Source: Reichenbachiella versicolor (GTDB lineage: Bacteria; Bacteroidota; Bacteroidia; Cytophagales; Cyclobacteriaceae). Taken from it: DNA of 64,000 nucleotides. The stretch lies in NCBI RefSeq assembly GCF_003171675.1, contig NZ_QFZQ01000005.1, forward strand, positions 62,001 through 126,000, written 5' to 3'. Each line of letters opens with the position of its first letter. The stretch's first letter is position 1. The notes beneath the pieces are model-generated. The model saw only the letters and a program-made list of their open reading frames with translations. It was not told the DNA's origin and did no database searches. A program made the position numbers and the translations under genes. Shown one piece after another: positions 45,918-53,851 of this stretch.

Positions 45918-47081
45918 CTACTTTATAGGCATTCGTAAGAAAGGCTTGTCCCTATCAAATAGATATCGATAAGTATGATGCGTCTTTCCTATCTCCCCTC
46001 CGACTTGCTTCACTACCAGTATCATTCGTCTGTTAAAATCCCCAATCCAATTCATTTCCAACTTTGGATAGCGTTTGTAGTCCTTTTGGACCATCTGCGC
46101 TGTAGCCATCACCAGTGCTCCATCAAGCCCTTTTCCTTGATGCTCTGGTACCACTCCGAACACTAAGCCCAACATCTTTTTGTTTGTCTTTCGCCATTTG
46201 TGCCAGACAAACTTCAGCTTCCCTTTCCAGTCGAGCTTTCCGTTCACATATTTGAACAATTGATTGACTTCTGGAAGGTTAACATAGAAAGCTACCGGCT
46301 CGCCTTTGTAGTAGGCAAACCAAACTATCTTCTCGTCTAGGATCGGCTTCATTTGTTTCATAATGCCCTTTGCCTGTTCCTTAGACATCTCTGCTACTCC
46401 TTCGTGACTAGTCCATGCTTTGTTATATACTACTCTAAAATCCTCAGCATACTTCGACATGTTTTTCAGGCGCATATGCTCAAAGTGGTAGTTAGGATCT
46501 TCGTTGAGCATCCGTGACTTATGAAGAATTCTCGGGTGAAAGGCATCAAACGTATTTCGAATAAATGTAAACTGCTTGAAATAAATCCTGAAACCATACG
46601 CCTCAAACAAAGATTCGTAATAGGGAAAATTATAATTGCACTGATAATTGGGCTCGATATCGTACCCATCTACTAGACACCCCCACCACTTATCTCTCTC
46701 ACCAAAATTGATAGGGCCGTCCATAGCTTCCATCCCTTCAGCTACTAGCCAATCTTTAGCCTGATCAAAGAGCATATTTGCAGCATCTTGATCATCGATA
46801 CAGTCAAAGAAACCGACGCCTCCCGTTGGTTGGTCATTCATACTAGATGTGCGCTCGTTTACGAATACTGCAATCTTACCAATGACCTTTCCCTCTTTCC
46901 TGAGAAGAAATCTTGTACATTTTCCAAACTTAAAGGTGGGATTAATGTTCTCGTCAAAAACCGACTCGATATCCTTATCCAATGGACGAATCCAATTTGG
47001 TTCGTTTTTATATAATTCTACAGGAAACTGAATAAAGGCGACACGATCGGCCTCTGTAGTTACTTCTCTGATCTCCATCAA
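45918..47081 (-). CDS. GNAT-type acetyltransferase-like protein
   Basis: 387 residues. A GNAT-like fold is visible in CTRFLLRKEGKVIGKIAVFVN (N-terminal half) and in MLGLVFGVVPEHQGKGLDGALVMATA near residue 305, whose V-P-E-H-Q-G-K-G-L is the acetyl-CoA loop. The layout suggests a double GNAT domain. Substrate unknown. Single gene. Confidence 0.75.
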   Translation of the reverse strand: MMEIREVTTEADRVAFIQFPVELYKNEPNWIRPLDKDIESVFDENINPTFKFGKCTRFLLRKEGKVIGKIAVFVNERTSSMNDQPTGGVGFFDCIDDQDAANMLFDQAKDWLVAEGMEAMDGPINFGERDKWWGCLVDGYDIEPNYQCNYNFPYYESLFEAYGFRIYFKQFTFIRNTFDAFHPRILHKSRMLNEDPNYHFEHMRLKNMSKYAEDFRVVYNKAWTSHEGVAEMSKEQAKGIMKQMKPILDEKIVWFAYYKGEPVAFYVNLPEVNQLFKYVNGKLDWKGKLKFVWHKWRKTNKKMLGLVFGVVPEHQGKGLDGALVMATAQMVQKDYKRYPKLEMNWIGDFNRRMILVVKQVGGEIGKTHHTYRYLFDRDKPFLRMPIK

Positions 47082-47211
47082 TACGTGCTAATTAAGACAG
47101 GAAAGTTAGAATTTCAGCCCGTGTATTCAATACAGATTGATCATTAAATAGCGTTTCATGATTCTTTAAAATGCCAAACTATTAAATCATAAAAAAATAT
47201 GAATTCTCATA

Positions 47212-47241
47212 TTGGAAAAGAAAAACGAAATTCTATATTTG
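47212..47241 (+). promoter_or_regulatory. Promoter of tRNA-Glu
   Basis: TTGG (47212-47215) and TATATTTG (47234-47241) are 18 bases apart, matching the -33/-7 pair. GCACTCCC follows and the tRNA begins 17 bp downstream. Confidence 0.8.
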
Positions 47242-47258
47242 CACTCCCAAAACAAAAC

Positions 47259-47330
47259 GCTCCGTTCGTCTAGGGGTTAGGACGCCAGGTTTTCATCCTG
47301 GTAACAGGGGTTCGATTCCCCTACGGAGTA
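47259..47330 (+). tRNA. tRNA-Glu (TTC)
   Basis: 72 bases folding into a full cloverleaf: acceptor GCTCCGT/ACGGAGT (G-T at pair 1-72), D arm GTCTAGGGGTTAGGAC, anticodon arm CCAGG-TTTTCAT-CCTGG with TTC, and T arm CAGGGGTTCGATTCCCCTA with GTTCGATTC. CCA is not encoded. The accessory island begins just after it. Confidence 0.95.
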
Positions 47331-47334
47331 CGAA

Positions 47335-47362
47335 AGCTCGGTCATTTGATCGGGCTTTTTTT
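47335..47362 (+). terminator. Terminator after tRNA-Glu
   Basis: AGCTCGGTCA pairs with TGATCGGGCT (two G-T pairs) with a 1-2-base-turn loop and seven T following. Confidence 0.85.
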
Positions 47363-48183
47363 GTGTCTAATAATAAGACAAATATCGTTTTGAAATCATC
47401 ACTACTATATCGCGAAAAAAGAAATCGTACCCCTGAGGCTAAGCGATGAGTCTTCTAAAACTTTGGTAGATGTTACGCATGCCCAACATGACTTTTTAAA
47501 TTTTTAACACTAGGTCTATGAGTCGCTACCGGTAGAGTATTTAAGATCCTTTGTGATCTATCCGTGCTTTGTCTGAATTGACTTTGTGAGATGAGTATTT
47601 TCTATTGTCGGCTATGCTGTAAATTTTGAATAGGACGAAAACTACTGGAGTTGGCCTTCCAAAAAATTTTCACACAGGACATCTGCTGACTTGAAGGACG
47701 TAAATTTTCTAGATTGAGTAATCCGGCTGGCGAAAGCGAAAAAAAGTTTTTTTAGGAGTAATTCGCACCGCTAGAAGCTCGTAGATTTTTTTTATCGAAA
47801 AATCAGTGCTGAGAGAAGCGAAATAATAATTTATGCGGAGTAATCGGCGCTAAGTGGACCCAAAAATATTTTTTTTGGAGTAATCCGAACGGCGCAGAGC
47901 TCGTAGAAAATTTACGAGCTCCAAGTCAGCAGCTGTCCTCCAAAAAACTTTTTTCGACTCGTAAATCAGCTCTGGCTAGTAAAAAAAAATTCTCCGGGGC
48001 TTGATTCCGCTGATCATTGAGCGAAACAATTTTTCTCTTAAGCCCGTGATCAATGATTGATCAAGGTTTGGTCTATTCCATTGATAAACTCTTCGTATGA
48101 TTTTTTCTTCTTTCTCCTGGAGAGCAAATCACTCCTATCGAGACTAAAATAACGATCACCAATAGGCTCGCTGTCAGCAATCT
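47363..48183. other. Non-coding accessory region after tRNA-Glu
   Basis: About 820 bp without a convincing gene. It holds the degenerate 40-41-bp array (47716-47921). On the minus strand, 48050-48187 has an open frame that could be the end of a decayed membrane protein (…KKKKSYEEFING…), too short to call. Elsewhere A/T-homopolymer-rich sequence. Confidence 0.55.
47716..47921. repeat. Degenerate tandem array, 40-41-bp period
   Basis: GAGTAATC-type units begin at 47716, 47756, 47797 (diverged), 47838 and 47878. Units alternate a G/C-rich hairpin-prone part and a T-run. The last unit ends in a perfect 9-bp inverted repeat (GAGCTCGTA / TACGAGCTC, 47897-47921). Unit identity is low but phase is kept. 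Confidence 0.65.
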
Positions 48184-48288
48184 CCCGTTATTCTCAGTGT
48201 AAGTGCAACTGCACTTAAAATTGAAGATGAGTCCCTAGTGTCTCATTTTTAAGTTTTAAGTCACTCTCCGGAAGATTTAAAACAAAAA
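48184..48288. repeat. Fused L+R repeat without cargo (copy 1)
   Basis: The left module (GTGTAAGTGCAACTGCACTT, then TTGAAGATGA) joins the right module (TCATTTTTAAGTTTTAAGTC ... GGAAGATTTAA) at CCCTAGTGTCTC, with no DNA between. It looks like an empty site or a deletion product of the L...R elements downstream. Confidence 0.75.
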
Positions 48289-48359
48289 GTGGAAATTGTG
48301 CGACTAGGCAATGCATGTGGCTGAGCAGGGTTAGTTTTTGTTTACCAATGGATAATGTC

Positions 48360-49268
48360 CTATTTCCATAGCTCCTGATTTTTCCAATCGGTTGGAAACC
48401 CCAAGGCAGATGCATCTACATCAGGATATTTTTCTAATAAGCTGTTAAACCTTTGCTTAAAGGTATGGTTTGGATTGATGGTGTTTAAGAAATATAGGAT
48501 CATGGAGAGACCAAATGCAGGTTTGTCATTCCTCCATCTCTGATGGTCTTTCAAAGTCAAAAACTGATTAGATGGTCTAAACGGAACTTTTGGAGAAATA
48601 CCTAGTGTCTTATTCCAAAATCGTGCATGGTGTGCACATATGTTTCTAATGTAGTTGAATGAGTGAAGCCACGAGGTTAATATCCGGTCATCCAACCCAA
48701 AGTAGCGTGCTATTTTTCGCTTGGATTTACCGGGATTGAGGTTAGAATATAGGTTTGAGAGTTTGCCAAACGTCACTACTTCTAACAGCATCCAGCTTGG
48801 AGGGAGTTCGTTGGAGTAGTTGTCATTGAAAGAACTAATGAATAGTTCATCGCTTTTCGCATATTCGTGTCTCATCTTATCGAGCGTATTATCAAGCTTA
48901 TTTCTGTTGCGAAATAGTGATTCATCTTGAAACCAGTATGCACCTTTGTAATGTGACATCTGGTAAATGAGCTGGGTACGGATAGCAATTTCTATTTTCT
49001 CAAGTTCTCCTGTAATCAAAAATCTTAATTCTCTATCGAAACAGTAGAGCTTGAAGGCTTGTTCGAATGATGCTCCATCCTTGAAGCGATGGTCTGTTTT
49101 GGGTTCTTGTAACAATGGATACCAATATCCACTGAGACGAAAGTAACTGATGTTTTGGAGTATGTGTACGGCTTTCGATTCATGCTCGATAGAGAGGCCT
49201 CTTTCTTTTAATCGGATCAGCTGCTGCTCGACGGTAAGCGCGGGTTTGTGATAATCTCTTTTGGCCAT
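48360..49268 (-). CDS. Abi_2-family abortive-infection protein (AbiD/AbiF-like)
   Basis: 302 residues, cytosolic. The start LTVEQQLIRLKERGLSIE, then ISYFRLSGYWYPLL, and the C-terminal RNICAHHARFWN are those of the Abi_2 family. The RNxxxH motif (about residues 214-219) is the catalytic motif of HEPN RNases. These proteins stop phage-infected cell growth, presumably by RNA cleavage. It stands between repeat copies, not in an operon. Confidence 0.88.
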   Translation of the reverse strand: MAKRDYHKPALTVEQQLIRLKERGLSIEHESKAVHILQNISYFRLSGYWYPLLQEPKTDHRFKDGASFEQAFKLYCFDRELRFLITGELEKIEIAIRTQLIYQMSHYKGAYWFQDESLFRNRNKLDNTLDKMRHEYAKSDELFISSFNDNYSNELPPSWMLLEVVTFGKLSNLYSNLNPGKSKRKIARYFGLDDRILTSWLHSFNYIRNICAHHARFWNKTLGISPKVPFRPSNQFLTLKDHQRWRNDKPAFGLSMILYFLNTINPNHTFKQRFNSLLEKYPDVDASALGFPTDWKNQELWK

Positions 49269-49445
49269 ACAAAAAAAAAGTTCACCCTGAGCGCCCTGTT
49301 CAAATGGGAAGGGGGGTGAACGTGTTAATACAAACCTATACTCTTTAGACGGTTTTTCAAATAGTTCAGTTGATTAGTTGGTGAGGGTGATATTCCAATA
49401 CTTGTGATTTTACTGAAAGCGGTTGTTAGATATTCCATAAAATAC

Positions 49446-49535
49446 CCGTTATTTTAAGTGTAAGTGCAATGACACTTAAAATTGAAGATGAATCCCTAGT
49501 GTCTCCCGACACGGTTTATCTAGTGGTATCGTTAA
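49446..49535 (+). repeat. L repeat, copy 2
   Basis: TTTTAAGTG / CACTTAAAA hairpin, inner AAGTGC/GCACTT, then GTGTC-TCCC-GACAC hairpin inside the 20-bp inverted-repeat motif; ends near TATCGTTAAACAAA. Confidence 0.8.
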
Positions 49536-49549
49536 ACAAAATTACCCAT

Positions 49550-49996
49550 TCATAAATCCCACCTAAAAATTCCCTTTTCTTTCATAGTTGCACCGACCCT
49601 ATTATAAAAATCAATAGCTTTTTGGTTATTACTTTCGACTTCCCAACGAATTAGATTTATATTTTTTTCGAGACAGATTTCTTTTGCTTTTACCATTAAA
49701 TTAAAGCCTACTTTATGACTTCTGTATTCTTCCCAAACAAACAAGTCGTCAAGGTTCATATATTCAGTACCATTCCAAATAGAATAATTCCAAGTATAAG
49801 AAAGGTATCCAGCAACTTTATTATTAACCTCAGCTATTAGAGCTCCGAACTTAGGGTTTTCGTTAAACCCTGCATTTCGCATTTCTTGTTTGTTGGTATT
49901 AACAAATTCTTCCTGGTCATGGAATCTTGCGATTCCAATAATTAAATCATAAAGAATATCGACATCATCCTTCGTCGCCTCTCTTATACTTATCAT
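49550..49996 (-). CDS. GNAT-family N-acetyltransferase
   Basis: 148 residues, single GNAT domain. The order MISIREATKDDVDILYDLI, FGALIAEVNNKVAGYLSY and MNLDDLFVWEEYRSHKVGFNLMVKAKE, ending WEVESNNQKAIDFYNRVGA, fits the diamine/small-molecule acetyltransferases. The R-x-x-K-V-G-F loop binds acetyl-CoA. Substrate unknown. It fills the L...R interval tightly, 15 bp after L. Confidence 0.88.
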   Translation of the reverse strand: MISIREATKDDVDILYDLIIGIARFHDQEEFVNTNKQEMRNAGFNENPKFGALIAEVNNKVAGYLSYTWNYSIWNGTEYMNLDDLFVWEEYRSHKVGFNLMVKAKEICLEKNINLIRWEVESNNQKAIDFYNRVGATMKEKGIFRWDL

Positions 49997-50061
49997 TTTC
50001 TGGCTTTAACTGGAAATAGTATGTTTATCAAATTGATATTTTAGGATAGGGTATATAATAC

Positions 50062-50120
50062 CTTTTTTTCTTTCACATAGGTGCACAATACTAAAAACGA
50101 GAAGAATCAATCACAAACGT
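50062..50120. repeat. M repeat, copy 1
   Basis: CACAATACTAAAAACGA and GAATCAATCACAAACG occur here and at two other places, 31-66 bp before the starts of minus-strand genes. It is a shared upstream region of the GNAT gene. Confidence 0.7.
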
Positions 50121-50208
50121 GAGGATCTTATAAGCTGGCCGTGTCGGGAGACACTAGAATCTCATTTTTAAGTTTTAAGTCATCCTTTGGAAGACTTAAA
50201 GCAACAAG
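50121..50208 (-). repeat. R repeat, copy 2
   Basis: It starts with GATCTTATAAGC, then CCGTGTCGGGAGACACTAGA, then TTTTTAAGTTTTAAGTCATC and GGAAGACTTAAA; the last two blocks form an inverted repeat. Confidence 0.8.
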
Positions 50209-50298
50209 GTTACTACATTGATTCGATGACCAAAATATTAGACGTCTTTTTTGACTATTATTGCATCTCGTACATGAAGTCTTCGTAAAACTAATTTA

Positions 50299-50751
50299 AT
50301 GTTCGACAGTGTTACCATAGCTGAATACATGCTTTCTCTTGCTTACGAGAAAAGAATAGTTCTTAATATGACCAAAATACAGAAACTTCTTTATTTGGTA
50401 TATGGGAAGTTTATGGCTGAGTCTGGCAAACAAATTTCGAAAGAATCTCCAAAAGCATGGCCTTATGGACCTGTTTTTCCAAGGGTACATAAAAAGGTTA
50501 AGCTAGATAATGTCAAGACTCTTGACGATCCGTATTTTGCAGAAATCAGTCAAGATAAGGATTTGAATCAAGCTATTATAGGGGTTATTGATCGATATTC
50601 GAAGTTTTCTGCTACTCAGTTATCTGATTGGTCACATTCAAAAGGAGGACCTTGGGACAGAACCACAAAAAAAGAAGGTTTTAAGTGGGGAGTTACTGAA
50701 ATACCAAACGAGTATATCAGAGAATATTTTACAAAGTTTGATTTGTTATAA
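50299..50751 (+). CDS. Panacea (DUF4065)-domain protein, putative antitoxin
   Basis: 150 residues. TIAEYMLSLA, MTKIQKLLYLVYGKFMAESGK, WPYGPVFPRVHKKVK and QLSDWSHSKGGPWDRT are the Panacea/SocA domain. Panacea proteins are antitoxins for many unrelated toxins. The stop codon is followed directly by the next ATG (0 bp), the typical two-gene TA layout. Confidence 0.85.
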   Translation: MFDSVTIAEYMLSLAYEKRIVLNMTKIQKLLYLVYGKFMAESGKQISKESPKAWPYGPVFPRVHKKVKLDNVKTLDDPYFAEISQDKDLNQAIIGVIDRYSKFSATQLSDWSHSKGGPWDRTTKKEGFKWGVTEIPNEYIREYFTKFDLL

Positions 50752-51102
50752 ATGAATTTAGAGGATTTATTAATTTCACTTGACAGCTCAGGTAAGAAAT
50801 CCTTAGAAGATAGCGATATAGATTCGGACTCTTTATCATCCCAAATTGAACGAAAAAAACTAGAATCGAAGAGATATGAATCTGATACTAAAGATAGAAA
50901 ATGGTTGGCAATATGGACGGCTACTATAGTTAGTCTATGGTTATTATGTGTAATTCTTATTTTAGTCAAGAATGAATCGTCTAAATTAGATTTAAGTGAT
51001 ACTGTTCTCGTAACCCTTTTAGGTACTACCACTTTAAACGTTCTAGGTTTGCCATATATTGTTTTAAAAGGGCACTTTGCTTCATCCTCAAGAGATATCT
51101 AA
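50752..51102 (+). CDS. Two-helix membrane protein, putative toxin of the Panacea pair
   Basis: 116 residues. A charged cytosolic N-half (1-60, many Ser/Asp/Lys) leads to two hydrophobic segments (about 62-82 and 92-107). It matches no toxin family that I recognise. The role as toxin is inferred from zero spacing to the antitoxin and its membrane nature. Ends 5 bp before a fused L+R repeat. Confidence 0.5.
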   Translation: MNLEDLLISLDSSGKKSLEDSDIDSDSLSSQIERKKLESKRYESDTKDRKWLAIWTATIVSLWLLCVILILVKNESSKLDLSDTVLVTLLGTTTLNVLGLPYIVLKGHFASSSRDI

Positions 51103-51106
51103 CAAC

Positions 51107-51197
51107 CCCGCTATTTTCAGTGTAAGTGCAACGGCACTTAAAATTGAAAATGAATCATTTTTTAAGTCACCCTCCAGAAGACTTAAAACAGCAAGGT
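51107..51197. repeat. Fused L+R repeat without cargo (copy 2)
   Basis: TTTTCAGTG...CACTTAAAATTGAAAATGAATC joins TTTTTTAAGTCACC...GAAGACTTAAAAC directly, with the 20-bp inverted motif lost. It lies at the truncated end of a secreted-protein gene. Confidence 0.75.
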
Positions 51198-51384
51198 GGA
51201 ACTTTTGAAAGAATGCCAATGTGGCGACAGAGAATTGAGATTTCTGAGTAAGAGGGCTGATGGAAAGAAAGGTAAAGTCAGTCTTCTCATATCCTGAAGC
51301 CAACTCGAGCTGTGTTATCTGGGCATGGCCTCCATGAACCATCGCCATCAAAACAAGTACAATAAGGGTGTTTCTCTTTATCAT
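51198..51384 (-). pseudogene. N-terminal fragment of an exported protein, cut by a repeat
   Basis: From the ATG at 51384 a signal peptide (MIKRNTLIVLVLMAMVHGGHAQ) and about 35 more residues (ITQLELASGYEKTDFTFL onward) are readable; then the frame enters the fused L+R repeat. The repeat probably removed the rest. The family cannot be named from this piece. Confidence 0.5.
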
Positions 51385-51433
51385 GAGACAAAGAACCCAA
51401 TAGTCTAATTGCAGAAAAATAAAGTAGTTTAAG

Positions 51434-51484
51434 AAAAATGCTGAGCAGCAGGGAATATTATTGGATATAGAAATGATCTTATAA
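51434..51484 (+). pseudogene. C-terminal remnant of a second RAYT transposase
   Basis: In frame it reads NAEQQGILLDIEMIL and TAA; the intact copy at 53.8 kb ends NQQGLLDIEMIL. Upstream of this piece the transposase is gone. It is directly followed by R copy 3. Confidence 0.7.
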
Positions 51485-51560
51485 GCAGGCCGTGTCGGGA
51501 GACACTAGGAGCTTATTTTTAAGTTTCAAGTTATCCTTTGGAAGACTTAAAATAACTGGT
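51472..51560 (-). repeat. R repeat, copy 3
   Basis: Exact CCGTGTCGGGAGACACTAGG at 51490-51509, then the TTTTTAAGTTTCAAG...GGAAGACTTAAA part. No L partner directly upstream. Confidence 0.8.
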
Positions 51561-51584
51561 TCATTATATGTTGTTTCCAGTATT

Positions 51585-53006
51585 TTATTCGTCTACTTCA
51601 TCATCAATGATTAATGCTGTATCGGCAATCTCTGGTAAAATATTTTTTGTCTCTGCCTCGCTAAGTGCTTCTACTCCCTTTAATTTTCTCTGAATTGCAC
51701 GAGTTCTTTTACCCATTACATCATCTAATTGATTAAGTCCAGTTTGAATGTTTTTTTGAGCCTTTTCCATCATGCCTCCGAAGTTTTCAAACTCCTTTTT
51801 TACAGCTCCTAATACCTGCCATACTTCACTACTTCTTTTTTGAATTGCTAATGTTTTGAAGCCCATTTGAAGACTGTTCAAAATTGCTGCGAGAGTGGTA
51901 GGACCCGTTACTATGATTTTGAAGTTCCGTTGTAGTTCTTCAAGTAATGAGGCTTTACGAACAACTTCAGCATAGATACCTTCAAACGGTAGGAACATTA
52001 TTCCAAAATCAGTAGTATTAGGTGGGTCGAGATATTTACCGCTTATATCCTTAGCCATTTTTTTTATTGTGCTGTCAAGATTCTTCTGAGCAACCAAGAT
52101 TTTGTTTTGATCTCCTTCGTCATAGGATTCTTGGAGTTGTTCGTATATATCTTTTGGAAATTTGGCATCTATTGGTAACCATACATTTTTTCCAGAGTCA
52201 TCCCTTCCTGGGAGTTTTATTGCAAATTCTACGACCTCAGAACTATTAGATTTAGTCTTGACATTCGATTCATATTGATCAGGTGCAAGAATCTGTTCTA
52301 GAAGCATAGACAATTGAATTTCTCCAATTCCTCCTCGCATCTTTACGTTGCTGAGTACATCTTTTAACCCTCCAACATCCTTGGCTAAGCTTTTCATCTC
52401 TCCAAGTCCTTCTTGCACAGCCTGTAATTGTTTCCCAACTGTTTCAAAGGACTGACTTAATCGTTCATTTAGAGTCTTTTGCAGCTTTTCATCAACTGTC
52501 TTTCTCATTTCATCAAGCTGCTTAGTATTATCATCTCTAATTTCTTTTAATTGTTTTTCAATCCCTCCTTTGACTTCTTTGATGATATCAATGGATTGCT
52601 TATTCTGCTCGATTTGCTGTTTACTAAAGTCGCCAAACTTTTGTCTCAAAAGTTCATTAAGACCTTTAATATTCTCAGAGAATTTGGTTTCGAATGATTT
52701 TAAATTTTTTGCGAGTTCTTCACGATTCGTCTGACTTCCGTCAGCCAATTGTTTGTTAAATACCTCTAGTGAATTTGCTAGTTCTTCTCTATTAGTTTTG
52801 GCAATTTCATTGCTTTCATTTCGGTTTCGCTGAAACTCATCCTTTACTGAGTTTTCATTCTTTTCGAGCGAATTATCGAATTTTAAGATTGAGTTCTCAA
52901 TCTCCTTGAGTTGAGGTTTGATATCAATTTTCGTATTCTTGGTTGCAGCAATAACTATATTGATTATTGAGAGGGCAATAAGAACAATTAGTAAAATTTC
53001 GATCAT
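51585..53006 (-). CDS. rmuC: RmuC-family DNA recombination protein
   Basis: 473 residues. One N-terminal membrane helix (MIEILLIVLIALSIINIVIAA), a long coiled coil (about 30-205), then the RmuC nuclease-like domain with MRGGIGEIQLSMLLEQIL, LPIDAKFP, and FGIMFLPFEGIYAEVV. RmuC limits inversion of short inverted repeats and is linked to phage defence. It sits between R copy 3 and L copy 4. The chosen start provides the helix. Confidence 0.9.
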   Translation of the reverse strand: MIEILLIVLIALSIINIVIAATKNTKIDIKPQLKEIENSILKFDNSLEKNENSVKDEFQRNRNESNEIAKTNREELANSLEVFNKQLADGSQTNREELAKNLKSFETKFSENIKGLNELLRQKFGDFSKQQIEQNKQSIDIIKEVKGGIEKQLKEIRDDNTKQLDEMRKTVDEKLQKTLNERLSQSFETVGKQLQAVQEGLGEMKSLAKDVGGLKDVLSNVKMRGGIGEIQLSMLLEQILAPDQYESNVKTKSNSSEVVEFAIKLPGRDDSGKNVWLPIDAKFPKDIYEQLQESYDEGDQNKILVAQKNLDSTIKKMAKDISGKYLDPPNTTDFGIMFLPFEGIYAEVVRKASLLEELQRNFKIIVTGPTTLAAILNSLQMGFKTLAIQKRSSEVWQVLGAVKKEFENFGGMMEKAQKNIQTGLNQLDDVMGKRTRAIQRKLKGVEALSEAETKNILPEIADTALIIDDEVDE

Positions 53007-53047
53007 GGCGGTTTTTTCTATTGGCTATAACAATCGTGTTTGTAGCA

Positions 53048-53107
53048 CTCAGTTTTTCTTTTACATTGATACACAATACTAAAACCATTAACAATCAATA
53101 GCAAACG
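53048..53107. repeat. M repeat, copy 2
   Basis: CTCAGTTTTTCTTTTACATT, ACACAATACTAAAA and CAATAGCAAACG, starting 42 bp upstream of rmuC. Confidence 0.7.
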
Positions 53108-53119
53108 ACGGGAATACAT

Positions 53120-53215
53120 CCCGTTATTTTAAGTGTAAGTGCAACGGCACTTAAAATTGAAGATGAATCCCTAGTGTCTCCTGACACGGTTTATCTAGTA
53201 GTATCGTTAAACCAA
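53120..53215 (+). repeat. L repeat, copy 4
   Basis: Nearly the same as L copy 2 from CCCGTTATTTTAAGTGTAAG through TATCGTTAAACCAAAGC, about 90% identical by eye. Confidence 0.8.
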
Positions 53216-53299
53216 AGCACCAATTAATGAGGCTTAAGGTTATTTAATCTTTCAAGAAGATTTCTTAGCAGAGACACCCTGTTTGGGTAATTTACCTTC

Positions 53300-53851
53300 A
53301 TGTCAGCTTATAAGTTCAATGACCCCTTAGGGTATTATTTTGTAACATTCACGGTGGTAGAGTGGGTGGATGTGTTTTCGAGAGATGTGTACAAGGAGAT
53401 TGTAATCGATAGTCTAAAATATTGTCAATAAGAGAAAGGGTTGATTATTCATGCTTGGGTCATTATGTCAAATCACTTGCATATGATCATTTCAAGAAAA
53501 GAGGATGGGGAACAACTATCAGATATAGTCAGAGACTTCAAGAAGTATACCTCAACTACAATCTTGAAGGCAGTTAAGGAAAATAAGCATGAAAGTCGTC
53601 GAAATTGGATGCTTTGGATATTCGAATCTGTGGGGTCAAAAAATGAAAACAATAAAAAGTATCAGTTTTGGAGACAGGATAGTCATCCAGAACAGTTGAT
53701 TTCTAATAAGTTTATGGATCAAAAAGTTGATTACATTCATAATAATCCTGTAGCGGCAAGGATAGTTGATGAACCTGAGAATTATGTTTATTCTAGTGCT
53801 AAAGATTATGCTAATCAGCAGGGGCTATTGGATATAGAGATGATCTTATAA
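53300..53851 (+). pseudogene. REP-associated tyrosine transposase (Y1_Tnp), broken by one stop
   Basis: From ATG 53300 the frame reads MSAYKFNDPLGYYFVTFTVV and continues to SLKYCQ; then TAA at 53429-53431 stops it. The same frame goes on EKGLIIHAWVIMSNHLHMII to the true stop at 53851, about 183 residues in all. The HUH motif HLH and the helix KVDYIHNNPVAARIV, which should hold the catalytic Tyr, are intact. A single base change (CAA TAA GAG) accounts for the break; readthrough is possible but no signal is seen. Confidence 0.85.

Larger units (their letters stand above)
49446..50208. mobile_element. Putative repeat-bounded cassette carrying a GNAT gene
   Basis: L (49446-49535) and R (50121-50208) flank one gene. 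CCTAGTGTCTCCCGACACGG at 49496-49515 and its reverse complement at 50139-50158 (19 of 20) form an inverted pair. The last bases before R (GATCTTATAAGC) equal the end of the RAYT gene, so a transposase may have been replaced by this cargo. Mobility is inferred. Confidence 0.5.

Noticed and set aside
48050-48187. Fragment of a membrane protein on the minus strand
   Set aside because: A short open frame ends KKKKSYEEFINGIDQ, and a second frame has a hydrophobic stretch, but neither is long enough or conserved enough to call a gene.
53441-53851. A 136-residue complete transposase starting at the TTG at 53441
   Set aside because: The same frame continues upstream to an ATG at 53300 with the conserved RAYT N-terminus, so the shorter frame is the remainder of a broken gene.
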